In this document: one piece after another, positions 8,649 to 17,534 of the stretch
How the letters are laid out: each line of letters starts with the position of its first letter
Numbering within the stretch: the stretch's first letter is position 1
Assembly (NCBI GenBank): GCA_019358945.1
Contig: JAHHIE010000018.1
Span: forward strand, 1 to 64,000
Direction: 5' to 3'
Source of the DNA: Stenomitos rutilans HA7619-LM2
GTDB taxonomy: Bacteria; Cyanobacteriota; Cyanobacteriia; Leptolyngbyales; Leptolyngbyaceae
DNA length: 64,000 nt
Notes under the pieces: model-generated
The model's input: only the letters and a program-made list of their open reading frames with translations
Database searches by the model: none
Told to the model about the DNA's origin: nothing
Made by a program: the position numbers and the translations under genes

Positions 8649-9450
8649 AGGATGATTCCAAAACTCTGTGAGCACGACGATGGATCAGTTCTAGCTGGAC
8701 GCTATACTCTTCAATCAGACCGAGTTGCCGCTGGTAAAAGGCGCGAAAGGTGTTAGCAAGCAAAAGGGCGATGGCTGCCACAGTTAAGCTAGGCTGTGTT
8801 TTAAAACTCCTAATCGCTTCGTTGCTGAAGCTTCTGCCCCCTTTTCTTGTATGCCCAAAGGGTTTTAAGCCCCCAAGATTGGGGGACTTTGAAGCCTGTT
8901 TGGAAGCCCCCAGAATTGGGGGTGGGGGGCTTTCGAGGGTTTTAAAACACGCCCTAGTAGCGGTGGCGACCAGTGCCTCACTGATTCCGGCGGTGACACC
9001 CAGCGTTTTCGTGCCGCCAATTTCGCCAAGATTCAGTGAACTGAAGGAGCGAATCAGCCCCATGATGGTGCCCAACAGTCCGAGCAGGGGAGCGAGACCC
9101 ACAACCGTTTCAAAAATGGGTGAGAACCGTTTTAAGAGAGGCAACTCTGCCTGAATTGCGCCATTTAACGCCAGCCGAAATGCTTCAGGGTTGGCATCTT
9201 TGAGCGAAAGGGCTTCTAGAAAAATGCGGACAACGGATAGATCAAGGTTGCGTTTGAGCGTCTCGATCGCCAGGTCAGGTTTCTGTGGGTAACGTTTCAG
9301 GACATCCCGAATCACTGGATGTTGGCGGCGTTTAACACGATACCAGAACACAAACCGCTCGACTGCCAGGGCAATGACAGCGATCGAGAACCCGATCAGC
9401 GGCACCATAATGATGCCGCCTGCTGCGAATAGTTCGTTGAGTCTTGGCAT
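8641..9450 (-). CDS. exbB: ExbB/MotA/TolQ-family protein with a 55-residue in-frame insertion
   Basis: A 269-residue protein. TM1 (GGIIMVPLIGFSIAVIALAVERF), TM2 (VVGLAPLLGLLGTIMGLI) and TM3 (LTVAAIALLLANTF) of the ExbB family are all present, but 55 residues interrupt the sequence just before TM3, between ALVATAT and SLTVAAIA. The inserted DNA is a MITE-like element (8792-8954 plus one TA). Removing it restores ATAT-SLTVAAIALLL and a normal length of about 214 residues. ATG 9450 has a GAGGAG RBS. Whether the protein still folds is uncertain, because the TM2-TM3 packing is where ExbB pentamerises and contacts ExbD. Confidence 0.85.
   Translation of the reverse strand: MPRLNELFAAGGIIMVPLIGFSIAVIALAVERFVFWYRVKRRQHPVIRDVLKRYPQKPDLAIETLKRNLDLSVVRIFLEALSLKDANPEAFRLALNGAIQAELPLLKRFSPIFETVVGLAPLLGLLGTIMGLIRSFSSLNLGEIGGTKTLGVTAGISEALVATATRACFKTLESPPPPILGASKQASKSPNLGGLKPFGHTRKGGRSFSNEAIRSFKTQPSLTVAAIALLLANTFRAFYQRQLGLIEEYSVQLELIHRRAHRVLESSYA
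8792..8954. mobile_element. MITE-like element inserted in exbB, TA target duplication
   Basis: This 163-bp element has 16-bp imperfect terminal inverted repeats, GGCTGTGTTTTAAAAC (8792-8807) and GTTTTAAAACACGCCC (8939-8954), matching at 14 of 16 positions. TA flanks both ends (8790-8791 and 8955-8956), the target duplication of IS630/Tc1-mariner elements. Inside are further palindromes made of CCCCC/GGGGG runs. It has no transposase, so it would move in trans. Element plus one TA is 165 bp, a multiple of three, so exbB stays open through it. Confidence 0.88.
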
Positions 9451-9962
9451 GAACTCCTCTACGAAGGGTAGACATCGGTCAGCACCCACGTCGAACGACT
9501 GACGGATGACACAATCTTTCAAAAGCACTATAGAGTTTAATAGGAACTTATATCAAGTAGATTACCCAATTAATTTCTGTTGCTCACACTGAGTTGCTCG
9601 ATCTCTGGACGCAAAAGCGGCCTAAGACAATCAGTAGGCGATCGTCATCAATTCTCAAGTACTCAAGACGTATGGTTAAGAAAACTTATGATTTCTTAAA
9701 GGCATCTCTCAGTCTTAAAAGTGCTAAAACCTCCTCTTTAAGAAGGGTGCATCGATTTGAAGCTGGCTTAGAGTCAATAATTTTTTGGCAACGAAAGGCT
9801 TGACTTTAGTCACTAAGCAGCATAGCTTTTTGATTATTACTAAAACTTATTCGCAATAAGAAACGCTAGTTCTTCTCATAAGGCTGGCAAATGTTTCTAC
9901 CCGTCTCTCTGAGGCGGGCAATTTTTGTTGCAAATAACGTTACGGGCCTGTGAGGAGAAGTT
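9451..9962. other. Divergent intergenic region between exbB and first TonB receptor
   Basis: About 510 bp without a credible gene; a 69-codon frame at 9594-9803 is basic and low-complexity and was not accepted. It should hold the promoters of the minus-strand exbBD operon and the plus-strand receptor array. The clearest internal signal is the palindrome at 9846-9860. Confidence 0.6.
9846..9860. promoter_or_regulatory. Perfect 6-3-6 palindrome CTTATT-CGC-AATAAG
   Basis: An inverted repeat of two 6-bp arms around CGC, 103 bp upstream of the first receptor start and inside the exbB/receptor divergent region. Its AT-rich arms are compatible with a repressor operator, and Fur is the natural candidate for such genes, but the spacing is not the classical Fur box. 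Confidence 0.4.
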
Positions 9963-12530
9963 GTGAAAAAGTGGCATTTAGAATTAGGGGTTGTGACTGA
10001 CATTGTTGTGCAAAGCGCGATCGCGTCTCTGCTATCGTTGAGCCTCTCTCACTCAAAGGCTGAGGCGAGAGAACTACCAGTGGGAAGAACGGCAGCGGTA
10101 GAAACGCAGAAACCGACAGCGATCGGGACTCGCATGAAGGACTTTAATCGTCCTGCCACGACGCTCAAGGAATGGGAGAAGCTGATCACCCAAAACTCGC
10201 CTGCATCGGTGAGTGGGGTGAAGCTGGAACGGGTCGAGGATGGCTTGGATATTACCCTGGAAACTGCTGATGGAAAACCTTTACAGGTCGATGCTACCAA
10301 GTTTCGAGCTGAGGGTAAGAGCCTGGTTGCGGACATTCCAAACGCAGTGTTGGCATTGCCCAATGCTCAAGAGTTCAGTGCTGAGAACCCGACGGGAGAA
10401 ATTGCTAATGTTCGCGTGACCCAGATCGATACTTCCACCATTCGCGTCAGTGTGGTCGGCACAACGGCATTGCCCACATCAGATGTGACGCTGAAGGTGA
10501 GCGGACTGGCGTATAGCCTCAATCCAGAAGGCCAAACACCGGAAGAAGAACTCGTGGTCACAGGTGAAGGGCAGGGACGATATCGCGTACCGGATGCCAC
10601 TACTGCCACAAGAACAGACACTCCCCTCCGCGACATTCCCCAATCGATTCAGATTGTGCCCCAGCAGGTGATCAGAGATCAGGGAATCACGCGTATTACC
10701 GACGCGACTCGGAACGTCTCAGGCACAACGATCGCATCGGGCTACGGCAACCTCTTTGGCGATGTCCGCTCCCGTGGCTTCTATACCAACTTTTTAAAGG
10801 ATGGATTCTCTGTAGGGGGTACAAACTTTTTCATTGATGGCGGCAATATTGAACAGGTAGAGGTGCTAAAGGGACCTGCTTCGGTGCTGTATGGAGCAGT
10901 GTCACCTGGTGGAGTCGTGAATTATGTCACCAAGAAACCCTTGAGCCGTCCCGCTTATGCTGCTGACTTTACTGCTGGCAGCTACGCCTTCTACAAAGGG
11001 GCGATCGACTTGACCGGACCCGTAACCCAAGACGAACGATTGTTATATCGCTTGAATGTTTCCTACGAAGACTCTGGCAGCTACCGCGATTTCATTGACA
11101 ATAATATTTTCTTCATTGCTCCTGTTGTCACTTATCGGTTTAGCGACTCAACTAACCTTACCCTTGCCTATGAATATCTCAATGCGAAACTGGGATTCGA
11201 TCGCGGTTTACGACCCGTACCTGCCTTTTTGAAGGTACGCAGAAGTCTGAATATCGGCGAACCTGAACTTGATTTTCAAGACATTGAGGAACATCGCGTC
11301 AGTTTAACGCTGGATCATCGGTTTAATCAAAATCTCCGCCTGAGAAGCCAATTTGTCTACCTTTCTGAGAAACAAAACAGTTTTGTGACTCAGCCTGGAG
11401 AACTCGATGCAGACGGTCGAACCTTGACCGATCGCGGGTATTTTGGCGGTTTAACTCACGTTGATACCTATGCGCTGCAAACAGATTTAATTGGTAATTT
11501 CAAAACGGGTTCTGTTGCCCATCAACTCCTGGCGGGGCTGGAACTGCGCCGGAGGCAACAGGCTGACAACGGCATCGGTGGGATTTTTGAGGGTACACTC
11601 GACATTTTCAATCCTGTCTATGGCTTACCCCGTATTCCTGATCCTGATAACTTCTTTGAGCAAAGCTCTAATAATGTCGGCATCTACTTGCAAGACCAGA
11701 TGACTTTGCTCCCCAAGCTCAAACTACTGGTGGGTGGCAGATATGATTTTGTTTGGTACGACACCAAGTCCATCAGTGACATCAGCATCAATAGTGACCC
11801 TGTTCGGAGTGAGTTTTATGATGGTGCGTTTTCCCCTCGCGTTGGTATTGTCTATCAACCGATTGAACCGATCTCGCTTTATACCAGCTATAGCCGTTCT
11901 TTTGAACCCAATAATTCTAGAACTGCCAGTGGAGAGTCGCTAGAGCCTTCACGCGGTACTCAGTTTGAAATCGGTGTGAAAGGTGAATTTTTCAATAAGC
12001 GGCTGTCAGCCACGTTTGCAGCGTATGACATTAGAAAAACCAATATTCCCACCACAGATCCAAGTAATGAACAATTCTCGATCGCTATTGGAGAGGTGAA
12101 AAGCCGGGGGATTGAACTGGATGTTGCTGGGGAAATTCTACTCGGTTGGAAAGTGATTGCGTCCGGTTACTTGAATGATGCGTTTGTCAGCAAAGATAAC
12201 AATCTTCCTGAAGGTCGCCGCCTGACTAATGCACCGACTCATGGGGCAAGTTTGTGGACAACCTACGAATTTCAAGCGGGTGGCTTGAAAGGGTTTGGCA
12301 TTGGGGGAGGGCTATTTTTTGTCGGCGATCGCACGGCCAACATTGATGATCCATTAATCCTGCCTTCCTACGTCAGATTTGATGCTGCTCTCTTCTACAA
12401 ATGGAATAACGGACGCATTGCCCTCAACTTCAAGAACCTCGGCAACGTGAAATACTACGAATCCAATGACTACCTGGTCTTTCCACAAACGCCATTTACT
12501 GTCCAGGGAACCGTTTCCGTGAATTTTTGA
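9963..12530 (+). CDS. TonB-dependent siderophore receptor with AMIN domain, copy 1
   Basis: An 855-residue outer-membrane receptor. In order it has a signal peptide (about 1-35), a linker, an AMIN domain (about 75-185, starting at VSGVKLERVEDGLDITLE), the TonB-box region EEELVVTGEG, the plug domain (TDTPLRDIPQSIQIVPQQVI ... GPASVLYGAVSPGGVVNYVTKKP) and a beta-barrel ending in Phe (VSVNF). Receptors of this class import ferric siderophores using TonB/ExbBD. The GTG start at 9963 follows GTGAGGAG; all four receptors share a similar TGTGAGG leader. It is followed by a PepSY gene 26 bp downstream. Confidence 0.93.
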   Translation: MKKWHLELGVVTDIVVQSAIASLLSLSLSHSKAEARELPVGRTAAVETQKPTAIGTRMKDFNRPATTLKEWEKLITQNSPASVSGVKLERVEDGLDITLETADGKPLQVDATKFRAEGKSLVADIPNAVLALPNAQEFSAENPTGEIANVRVTQIDTSTIRVSVVGTTALPTSDVTLKVSGLAYSLNPEGQTPEEELVVTGEGQGRYRVPDATTATRTDTPLRDIPQSIQIVPQQVIRDQGITRITDATRNVSGTTIASGYGNLFGDVRSRGFYTNFLKDGFSVGGTNFFIDGGNIEQVEVLKGPASVLYGAVSPGGVVNYVTKKPLSRPAYAADFTAGSYAFYKGAIDLTGPVTQDERLLYRLNVSYEDSGSYRDFIDNNIFFIAPVVTYRFSDSTNLTLAYEYLNAKLGFDRGLRPVPAFLKVRRSLNIGEPELDFQDIEEHRVSLTLDHRFNQNLRLRSQFVYLSEKQNSFVTQPGELDADGRTLTDRGYFGGLTHVDTYALQTDLIGNFKTGSVAHQLLAGLELRRRQQADNGIGGIFEGTLDIFNPVYGLPRIPDPDNFFEQSSNNVGIYLQDQMTLLPKLKLLVGGRYDFVWYDTKSISDISINSDPVRSEFYDGAFSPRVGIVYQPIEPISLYTSYSRSFEPNNSRTASGESLEPSRGTQFEIGVKGEFFNKRLSATFAAYDIRKTNIPTTDPSNEQFSIAIGEVKSRGIELDVAGEILLGWKVIASGYLNDAFVSKDNNLPEGRRLTNAPTHGASLWTTYEFQAGGLKGFGIGGGLFFVGDRTANIDDPLILPSYVRFDAALFYKWNNGRIALNFKNLGNVKYYESNDYLVFPQTPFTVQGTVSVNF

Positions 12531-12556
12531 TTCTTTTTAAGCTTGGAATCTCTGCT

Positions 12557-13702
12557 ATGACGTTCAGAACTCTCCGCACCTGGATCTTTAAAGGACATCG
12601 CCTCCTGGGTTTTGCAATCGGGCTGATTGCGATCGTGATTGGTTTAACTGGCAGCATGATTGTCTTTCAGAGTGAAATCAACGACTTTTTATTGCATCGG
12701 CATCTTGATCCGATCATTCCTCAGGGCGATCGCTTACCGCTGGAAGTAGTTCTGGAACGGGTCAAAACCGCTTATACTAACCAGCCAAATATGTCACTGC
12801 AACGGGTTTATTTTCCAGCTAAACCCGATGATTTTTTTAATGTCATCATCTCAGTTACCAGCAATGATTGGGTCAGTGTTTACGTTAACCCTTATACGGG
12901 AGCAATTTTAGGCGACAGCCTGCATCCCAACGCCATACAGCATTTTCTAGCGATTGTGTATGAACTCCACACATCGTTGAAGTTAGGCGATCTGGGTTTA
13001 TACATCGTTGGCTGGGTCGGTTTGGGTATGTGCATTGTTGTGGTTGCAGGCATTATCTTGTGGCCCGGCTGGCGCAAACTAGTTGCAGGTTTCAAGATTA
13101 AGTGGAATGCTCACCCCAAGCGCCTTAACTTTGATCTACACAAACTATTGGGGATTACAGCTGCCACTTTTTTACTGTTCACCTTCTTCACTGGGTTTGC
13201 CTGGAATTTAGGCTATGTTGACCCATTTATCCGTGCCATTACCTTCAGTCCTGCTCCGCCTGATCTCGCTTCTCAGCCGATCGCAGGTCAATCTCCTCGT
13301 TCCCTCAGCCAACAGATGAAAACGGCTCAACTTGCCCTACCCAGCGGAGCTTTGCGAAGCATTGACTTAACAGCAGACCCTAAAGCACCCCTGCGGCTTC
13401 GGATGAAGCAAACCCAGGAACGACAGGAATATGGCATCAGCAATGTTTACCTGGACCAGTACGGTGGTCAAATTTTGCGCGTTGATGATTCGTTAAAGGC
13501 ATCATTGGGCGACAAGATTCTCAGTTCCTTCGATTTACTACACTACGGTACCTTTGGTGGCTTACCGACGCGCATCTTGTATGTGTTTGTCGGTTTAACG
13601 CCGCTGATTCTGTTTACGACAGGGTTTGTGATGTGGTGGTATCGCAAACGCAAAGATATTCGCTTGGTTGAGGTCAGTGAAGAGACGATCGCGCGACGCT
13701 GA
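12557..13702 (+). CDS. PepSY-associated TM protein (PiuB-like), copy 1
   Basis: A 381-residue inner-membrane protein of the PepSY_TM family: four hydrophobic helices (LGFAIGLIAIVIGLTG; VGWVGLGMCIVVVAGIILW; ITAATFLLFTFFTGFAW; VFVGLTPLILFTTGFVMWW) around a periplasmic PepSY-like domain. Conserved histidines lie in GHRLLGF, ELHTSLKLG, DLHKLLG and LLHYGTFGG. Proteins of this family beside TonB receptors are thought to reduce or release iron from siderophores. ATG 12557 is preferred over an in-frame TTG at 12527 that overlaps the receptor stop. Its 3' end is nearly identical in DNA to copy 2, indicating tandem duplication. Confidence 0.88.
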   Translation: MTFRTLRTWIFKGHRLLGFAIGLIAIVIGLTGSMIVFQSEINDFLLHRHLDPIIPQGDRLPLEVVLERVKTAYTNQPNMSLQRVYFPAKPDDFFNVIISVTSNDWVSVYVNPYTGAILGDSLHPNAIQHFLAIVYELHTSLKLGDLGLYIVGWVGLGMCIVVVAGIILWPGWRKLVAGFKIKWNAHPKRLNFDLHKLLGITAATFLLFTFFTGFAWNLGYVDPFIRAITFSPAPPDLASQPIAGQSPRSLSQQMKTAQLALPSGALRSIDLTADPKAPLRLRMKQTQERQEYGISNVYLDQYGGQILRVDDSLKASLGDKILSSFDLLHYGTFGGLPTRILYVFVGLTPLILFTTGFVMWWYRKRKDIRLVEVSEETIARR

Positions 13703-13759
13703 GCGATCGCTTCCATCTCAGTTCAAGTTTTCTAGTTTTCAGTTGTGTGAGGGTTTGTT

Positions 13760-16285
13760 GTGAAATCATTTTCGTTAATTCATTCCCTGTGTTTAGTCAG
13801 TACCGCATCCCTGCTTTTCATTCCAGTCGTGCAAGCGAATGAAATGGCACCTGAGCGATCGCCTACATCCACTAACCTGCGTAATCTAAAACAACCTGCC
13901 AAAACTGTTAAAGAATGGCTGGCTCAAAGTGAGAACACACCCAGTACTGCCTCGGTGCAGGTAACTGGAGTGAAGCTGGAACGTGCCGACACTGGACTTG
14001 ACATCACCTTAGAAACTGCTGACAGTAAACCCTTGCAAGTGGATGCCACGAAGTTTAGAGCCGAGGGCAAGAGTTTAATTGCGGACATCCCGAATGCGGT
14101 GTTGGTATTACCTAATGCCCAGGAATTCAGTGCTGAGAACCCGACGAGTGAAGTTGCTACGGTTCGCATCACTCAGATGGATGCTGCTACGATTCGCGTC
14201 AGTGTGGTGGGGACGACTGCCTTACCCAAGTCTGATGTCACGCTGAAAGTGGCTGGCTTGGCATATAGCCTCAACCCGGAAGGGGAAACACCGGAAGAAG
14301 AACTCGTGGTCACAGGTGAAGGACAGAGTGGCTACCGGGTTCCTGATTCTACAACAGCAACCAAAACCGATACGCCATTGCGCGACATTCCCCAATCGAT
14401 TCAGATTATTCCCCGACAACTGCTGGACGATCGCCAGATCACGCGAATTGATCAAGTCGCTGACAACGTGCCAGGAGTTCAACCCTTTGACACCTACGGT
14501 GGGATTCCAACCGCAAGTTTTATTATTCGAGGTTTTAACAGTGCTTCCACTGTTTACCGGGATGGGTTTCGGGAATTCAGCTTTGCCAACCCTATCAATT
14601 TTGCGGGGGTTGAGCAAATCGAATTTCTCAAAGGTCCTGCCTCCGTTCTCTATGGACAAAATGAACCGGGTGGACTGGTGAACGTTGTTAGCAAGCAACC
14701 CCTTAAACAGCCCTACTATTCACCTTCCCTGACAATAGGGAGTTTTGATTTTTATCAAGGAGCGCTGGATCTCTCTGGTCCGCTCAATGCCCAGAAAACG
14801 GCAGCCTATCGTCTCAATCTAGCCTATGAGAATGCGGGTAGCTTTCGGGATTTTGTAGACTCAAAAAGTATTTTTGTCGCTCCAGCGCTTTCGTTTCAGC
14901 TTGGTCCCAAGACTAAACTGACTCTCAACTTTGAATATCAGAATTATAAATTTATTTTTGATCGAGGTCTTTTGCCTGAGCCGGAAAGCTTTCGGGTTCC
15001 AATCAGCCGCTTCTTAGGCGAGCCCAATGAAGATGATACGACAGCGAACTACTGGCGTGCCAGTTACGTGTTGGAACATCAGTTCAATCAAAATTGGAAA
15101 TTTCGCTCTGGATTTGCAGTTGCGATCGCAACACTTGACGAATTTACGATCGCACCAGGCTCTTTGCAGGAAGATCGCCGCACGGTGAATCGTGGCGTAT
15201 CTACTGCCGATGAAAAACAACAGAACTTTACGCTGCAAAACGAGTTGATTGGCAAATTTAAAACAGGCTCAATTGACCATCAAGTTCTATTAGGCATTGA
15301 ACTGTTGCGTTATCGGTTCCAATACCAGTTTTTTGGTGCGACGATCGCTCCCATTGACCTCTTCAATCCTATCTATGGCGCACGACCTGAAAGCTCCTTT
15401 GTTGATGAATTTGGTCCAGATGAGTATGGAACTGATGCCATTAGCCTTTACTTTCAGGATCAAGCCACATTCTCAAAACAATGGAAACTGCTAGCTGGTG
15501 GACGCTTAGACTTAGCCCGCTCAACTGATCGTGGAGGATTTGACAATGCACTCTTAAAGGATGTCACCGATCTTGCTTTCAGTCCTCGTGTGGGTCTGGT
15601 GTATCAACTCACGGACTGGCTCTCACTCTACGCTAACTACGCCACAGCATTCAATCCCGTGATTTTTGGTACGAGTCGAACTGGAGCATCCTTTGACCCA
15701 GAGCGAGGCAAACAGTTTGAAGCAGGCATTAAAGCCGATGTGATTCCCAATCGATTATCTGCGACATTTGCCGCTTACGAAATCACCAAAAAAAATGTAT
15801 TGATCACCGATCCAGAGGACGATCGCTTCAGCATTCAAACGGGAGAGCAAAAGAGTCGGGGGATCGAATTTAACCTGGTCGGTCGTCCTGTGAATGGCTG
15901 GAACACCGTACTGTCCTATGCTCTGACTGATGCATTTGTGAGTCAAGATACCACGATTCCAGTTGGAGATAAACTCGCTGGCGCACCTAAACATCAATTT
16001 GGACTATGGAATAGTTATGAAATTCAAGCAGGACCCCTGAGAGGATTTGGCGGTGGTCTAGGACTTTATTACGTGAGTAAAGCAGATGCAGTTCTACCTA
16101 ACACAGATGTAGACCTACCTAGCTACTTTCGGGTCGATGCATCGATCTTCTACAAGCGGGATAAATGGAAAGTGCAGTTGAATGTCAATAATTTGACCAA
16201 TGTGGAAAGCTACAAAACTCGTGGATTTTTAATTACACCTCAACCTCCACTGACAGTTTTGGGAACGGTTTCTTACACATTCTGA
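13760..16285 (+). CDS. TonB-dependent siderophore receptor with AMIN domain, copy 2
   Basis: An 841-residue receptor with the same architecture as copy 1: signal peptide (ending near VQA-NEM), AMIN domain (about 65-180), EEELVVTGEG, plug (TDTPLRDIPQSIQIIPRQLL; GPASVLYGQNEPGGLVNVV) and a C-terminal barrel ending VSYTF. The AMIN segment is almost identical to copy 1 while the barrel is more divergent, as expected if substrate specificity has drifted after duplication. The GTG start at 13760 lies behind GTGTGAGGG. It lies 57 bp after PepSY copy 1 and 25 bp before PepSY copy 2. Confidence 0.93.
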   Translation: MKSFSLIHSLCLVSTASLLFIPVVQANEMAPERSPTSTNLRNLKQPAKTVKEWLAQSENTPSTASVQVTGVKLERADTGLDITLETADSKPLQVDATKFRAEGKSLIADIPNAVLVLPNAQEFSAENPTSEVATVRITQMDAATIRVSVVGTTALPKSDVTLKVAGLAYSLNPEGETPEEELVVTGEGQSGYRVPDSTTATKTDTPLRDIPQSIQIIPRQLLDDRQITRIDQVADNVPGVQPFDTYGGIPTASFIIRGFNSASTVYRDGFREFSFANPINFAGVEQIEFLKGPASVLYGQNEPGGLVNVVSKQPLKQPYYSPSLTIGSFDFYQGALDLSGPLNAQKTAAYRLNLAYENAGSFRDFVDSKSIFVAPALSFQLGPKTKLTLNFEYQNYKFIFDRGLLPEPESFRVPISRFLGEPNEDDTTANYWRASYVLEHQFNQNWKFRSGFAVAIATLDEFTIAPGSLQEDRRTVNRGVSTADEKQQNFTLQNELIGKFKTGSIDHQVLLGIELLRYRFQYQFFGATIAPIDLFNPIYGARPESSFVDEFGPDEYGTDAISLYFQDQATFSKQWKLLAGGRLDLARSTDRGGFDNALLKDVTDLAFSPRVGLVYQLTDWLSLYANYATAFNPVIFGTSRTGASFDPERGKQFEAGIKADVIPNRLSATFAAYEITKKNVLITDPEDDRFSIQTGEQKSRGIEFNLVGRPVNGWNTVLSYALTDAFVSQDTTIPVGDKLAGAPKHQFGLWNSYEIQAGPLRGFGGGLGLYYVSKADAVLPNTDVDLPSYFRVDASIFYKRDKWKVQLNVNNLTNVESYKTRGFLITPQPPLTVLGTVSYTF

Positions 16286-16310
16286 TTGGCAATTCCATTG
16301 AGTTTCTACC

Positions 16311-17447
16311 ATGAACCACAAAATTATTCGCACAGTCACCTTTCATCTACATCGCTGGCTGGGTTTAGTGGCTGGAATTTTGCTCTGCATCGCTGGCGTG
16401 ACTGGCAGCATTCTGGTGTTTGAGCAGGAGATTGACAGCTTCTTGTTGGAAAAGCAAATTGGGCGTGTCGTGCCAGTGGGCGATCGCCTTCCCCTAGAAT
16501 CTCTAGTTAATACTATTAACACCACCTATGCGTCCACACCCAAATTTAACCTCACTTACGTTGAGATGTTTGAGGGAGAGCCGTATGAGTTCCGGGCTGA
16601 AAATGCAGACGAGAAGGATTTTCGAGTATTTGTGAATCCATACACTGGCAAAGTGATGGGCGATCGCGTTTGGGATGATACCTGGCTTGGTTTCACATTC
16701 AAACTGCATTACCAACTTCTCGCAGGTGCCACAGGCACCTTCATCATGGGTGTTGTGGCGCTCGTTACTTTGATTCTCAGCCTTACGGGTATTGTATTAT
16801 GGCCCGGATGGAGGAAACTCATCAGTGGCTTCAAGATCAAATGGGCAAGTCATATCAAGCGCGTTAACTTTGACCTTCACAAAGTTGCAGGCATTATTAC
16901 CGCTGTTTTTCTTGCCTTCATTGGCTTCACAGGTTTTGCCTGGAATGTGCCTGAAGCCAAAGTAGAAGCGGCGATCTACGCTGCAACGTTCACGCCCAAA
17001 CTGCCAGATCCTGTTTCCCAACCAATCCCTGGCAAACAGCCGCTTTCGCTGACCGAGTTGCTCCAACGCGCCGATGTGGCTGTTCCCAATGCACCTACCA
17101 CTGGACTATTCTTCCCCACCAAATCTGAAGCCCCTTTATGGTTAAGTAAAAAACAACCTCAAGAAACCAGCAAATGGGGGAGCACACAAATTTATCTCGA
17201 TCAATTCAGCGGTAAGGTGCTGCGAATCCAGGATGGCTTAAAGCCGACTCGTGCGGAAGTCGTCCTCAATTCATTTTCTCCGTTGCACTATGGCACGTTT
17301 GGCGGTCTTCCCACGCGCATCTTGTATGTGCTTGTTGGTTTAACGCCGCTCATTCTATTCACAACAGGTTTTGTGATGTGGTGGTATCGCAAACGCAAAG
17401 ATATCCGATTGGTTGAGGTCAGTGAAGAGACGATCGCCAATCGTTGA
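16311..17447 (+). CDS. PepSY-associated TM protein (PiuB-like), copy 2
   Basis: A 378-residue paralogue of copy 1 with the same four helices and histidine motifs (LHRWLGLVAG; KLHYQLLAG; DLHKVAG; PLHYGTFGG). The last 55 residues (LPTRILYVLVGLTPLILF ... SEETIANR) are nearly identical to copy 1. It presumably works with receptor copy 2 in iron-siderophore processing at the inner membrane. ATG 16311 lies 25 bp after the receptor stop, so the two are probably co-transcribed. Confidence 0.88.
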   Translation: MNHKIIRTVTFHLHRWLGLVAGILLCIAGVTGSILVFEQEIDSFLLEKQIGRVVPVGDRLPLESLVNTINTTYASTPKFNLTYVEMFEGEPYEFRAENADEKDFRVFVNPYTGKVMGDRVWDDTWLGFTFKLHYQLLAGATGTFIMGVVALVTLILSLTGIVLWPGWRKLISGFKIKWASHIKRVNFDLHKVAGIITAVFLAFIGFTGFAWNVPEAKVEAAIYAATFTPKLPDPVSQPIPGKQPLSLTELLQRADVAVPNAPTTGLFFPTKSEAPLWLSKKQPQETSKWGSTQIYLDQFSGKVLRIQDGLKPTRAEVVLNSFSPLHYGTFGGLPTRILYVLVGLTPLILFTTGFVMWWYRKRKDIRLVEVSEETIANR

Positions 17448-17534
17448 GCGTGATGCTTTACAGAGTCCGCAGTGATCGCAGCTCCAAAGCTCGATTCCCA
17501 TTTTTCAAAATTTTTCATCGTGTGAGGATTTACT

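Noticed and set aside
9594-9803. 69-codon plus-strand ORF upstream of the first receptor
   Set aside because: Basic low-complexity translation with no RBS or family; lies in the promoter region.
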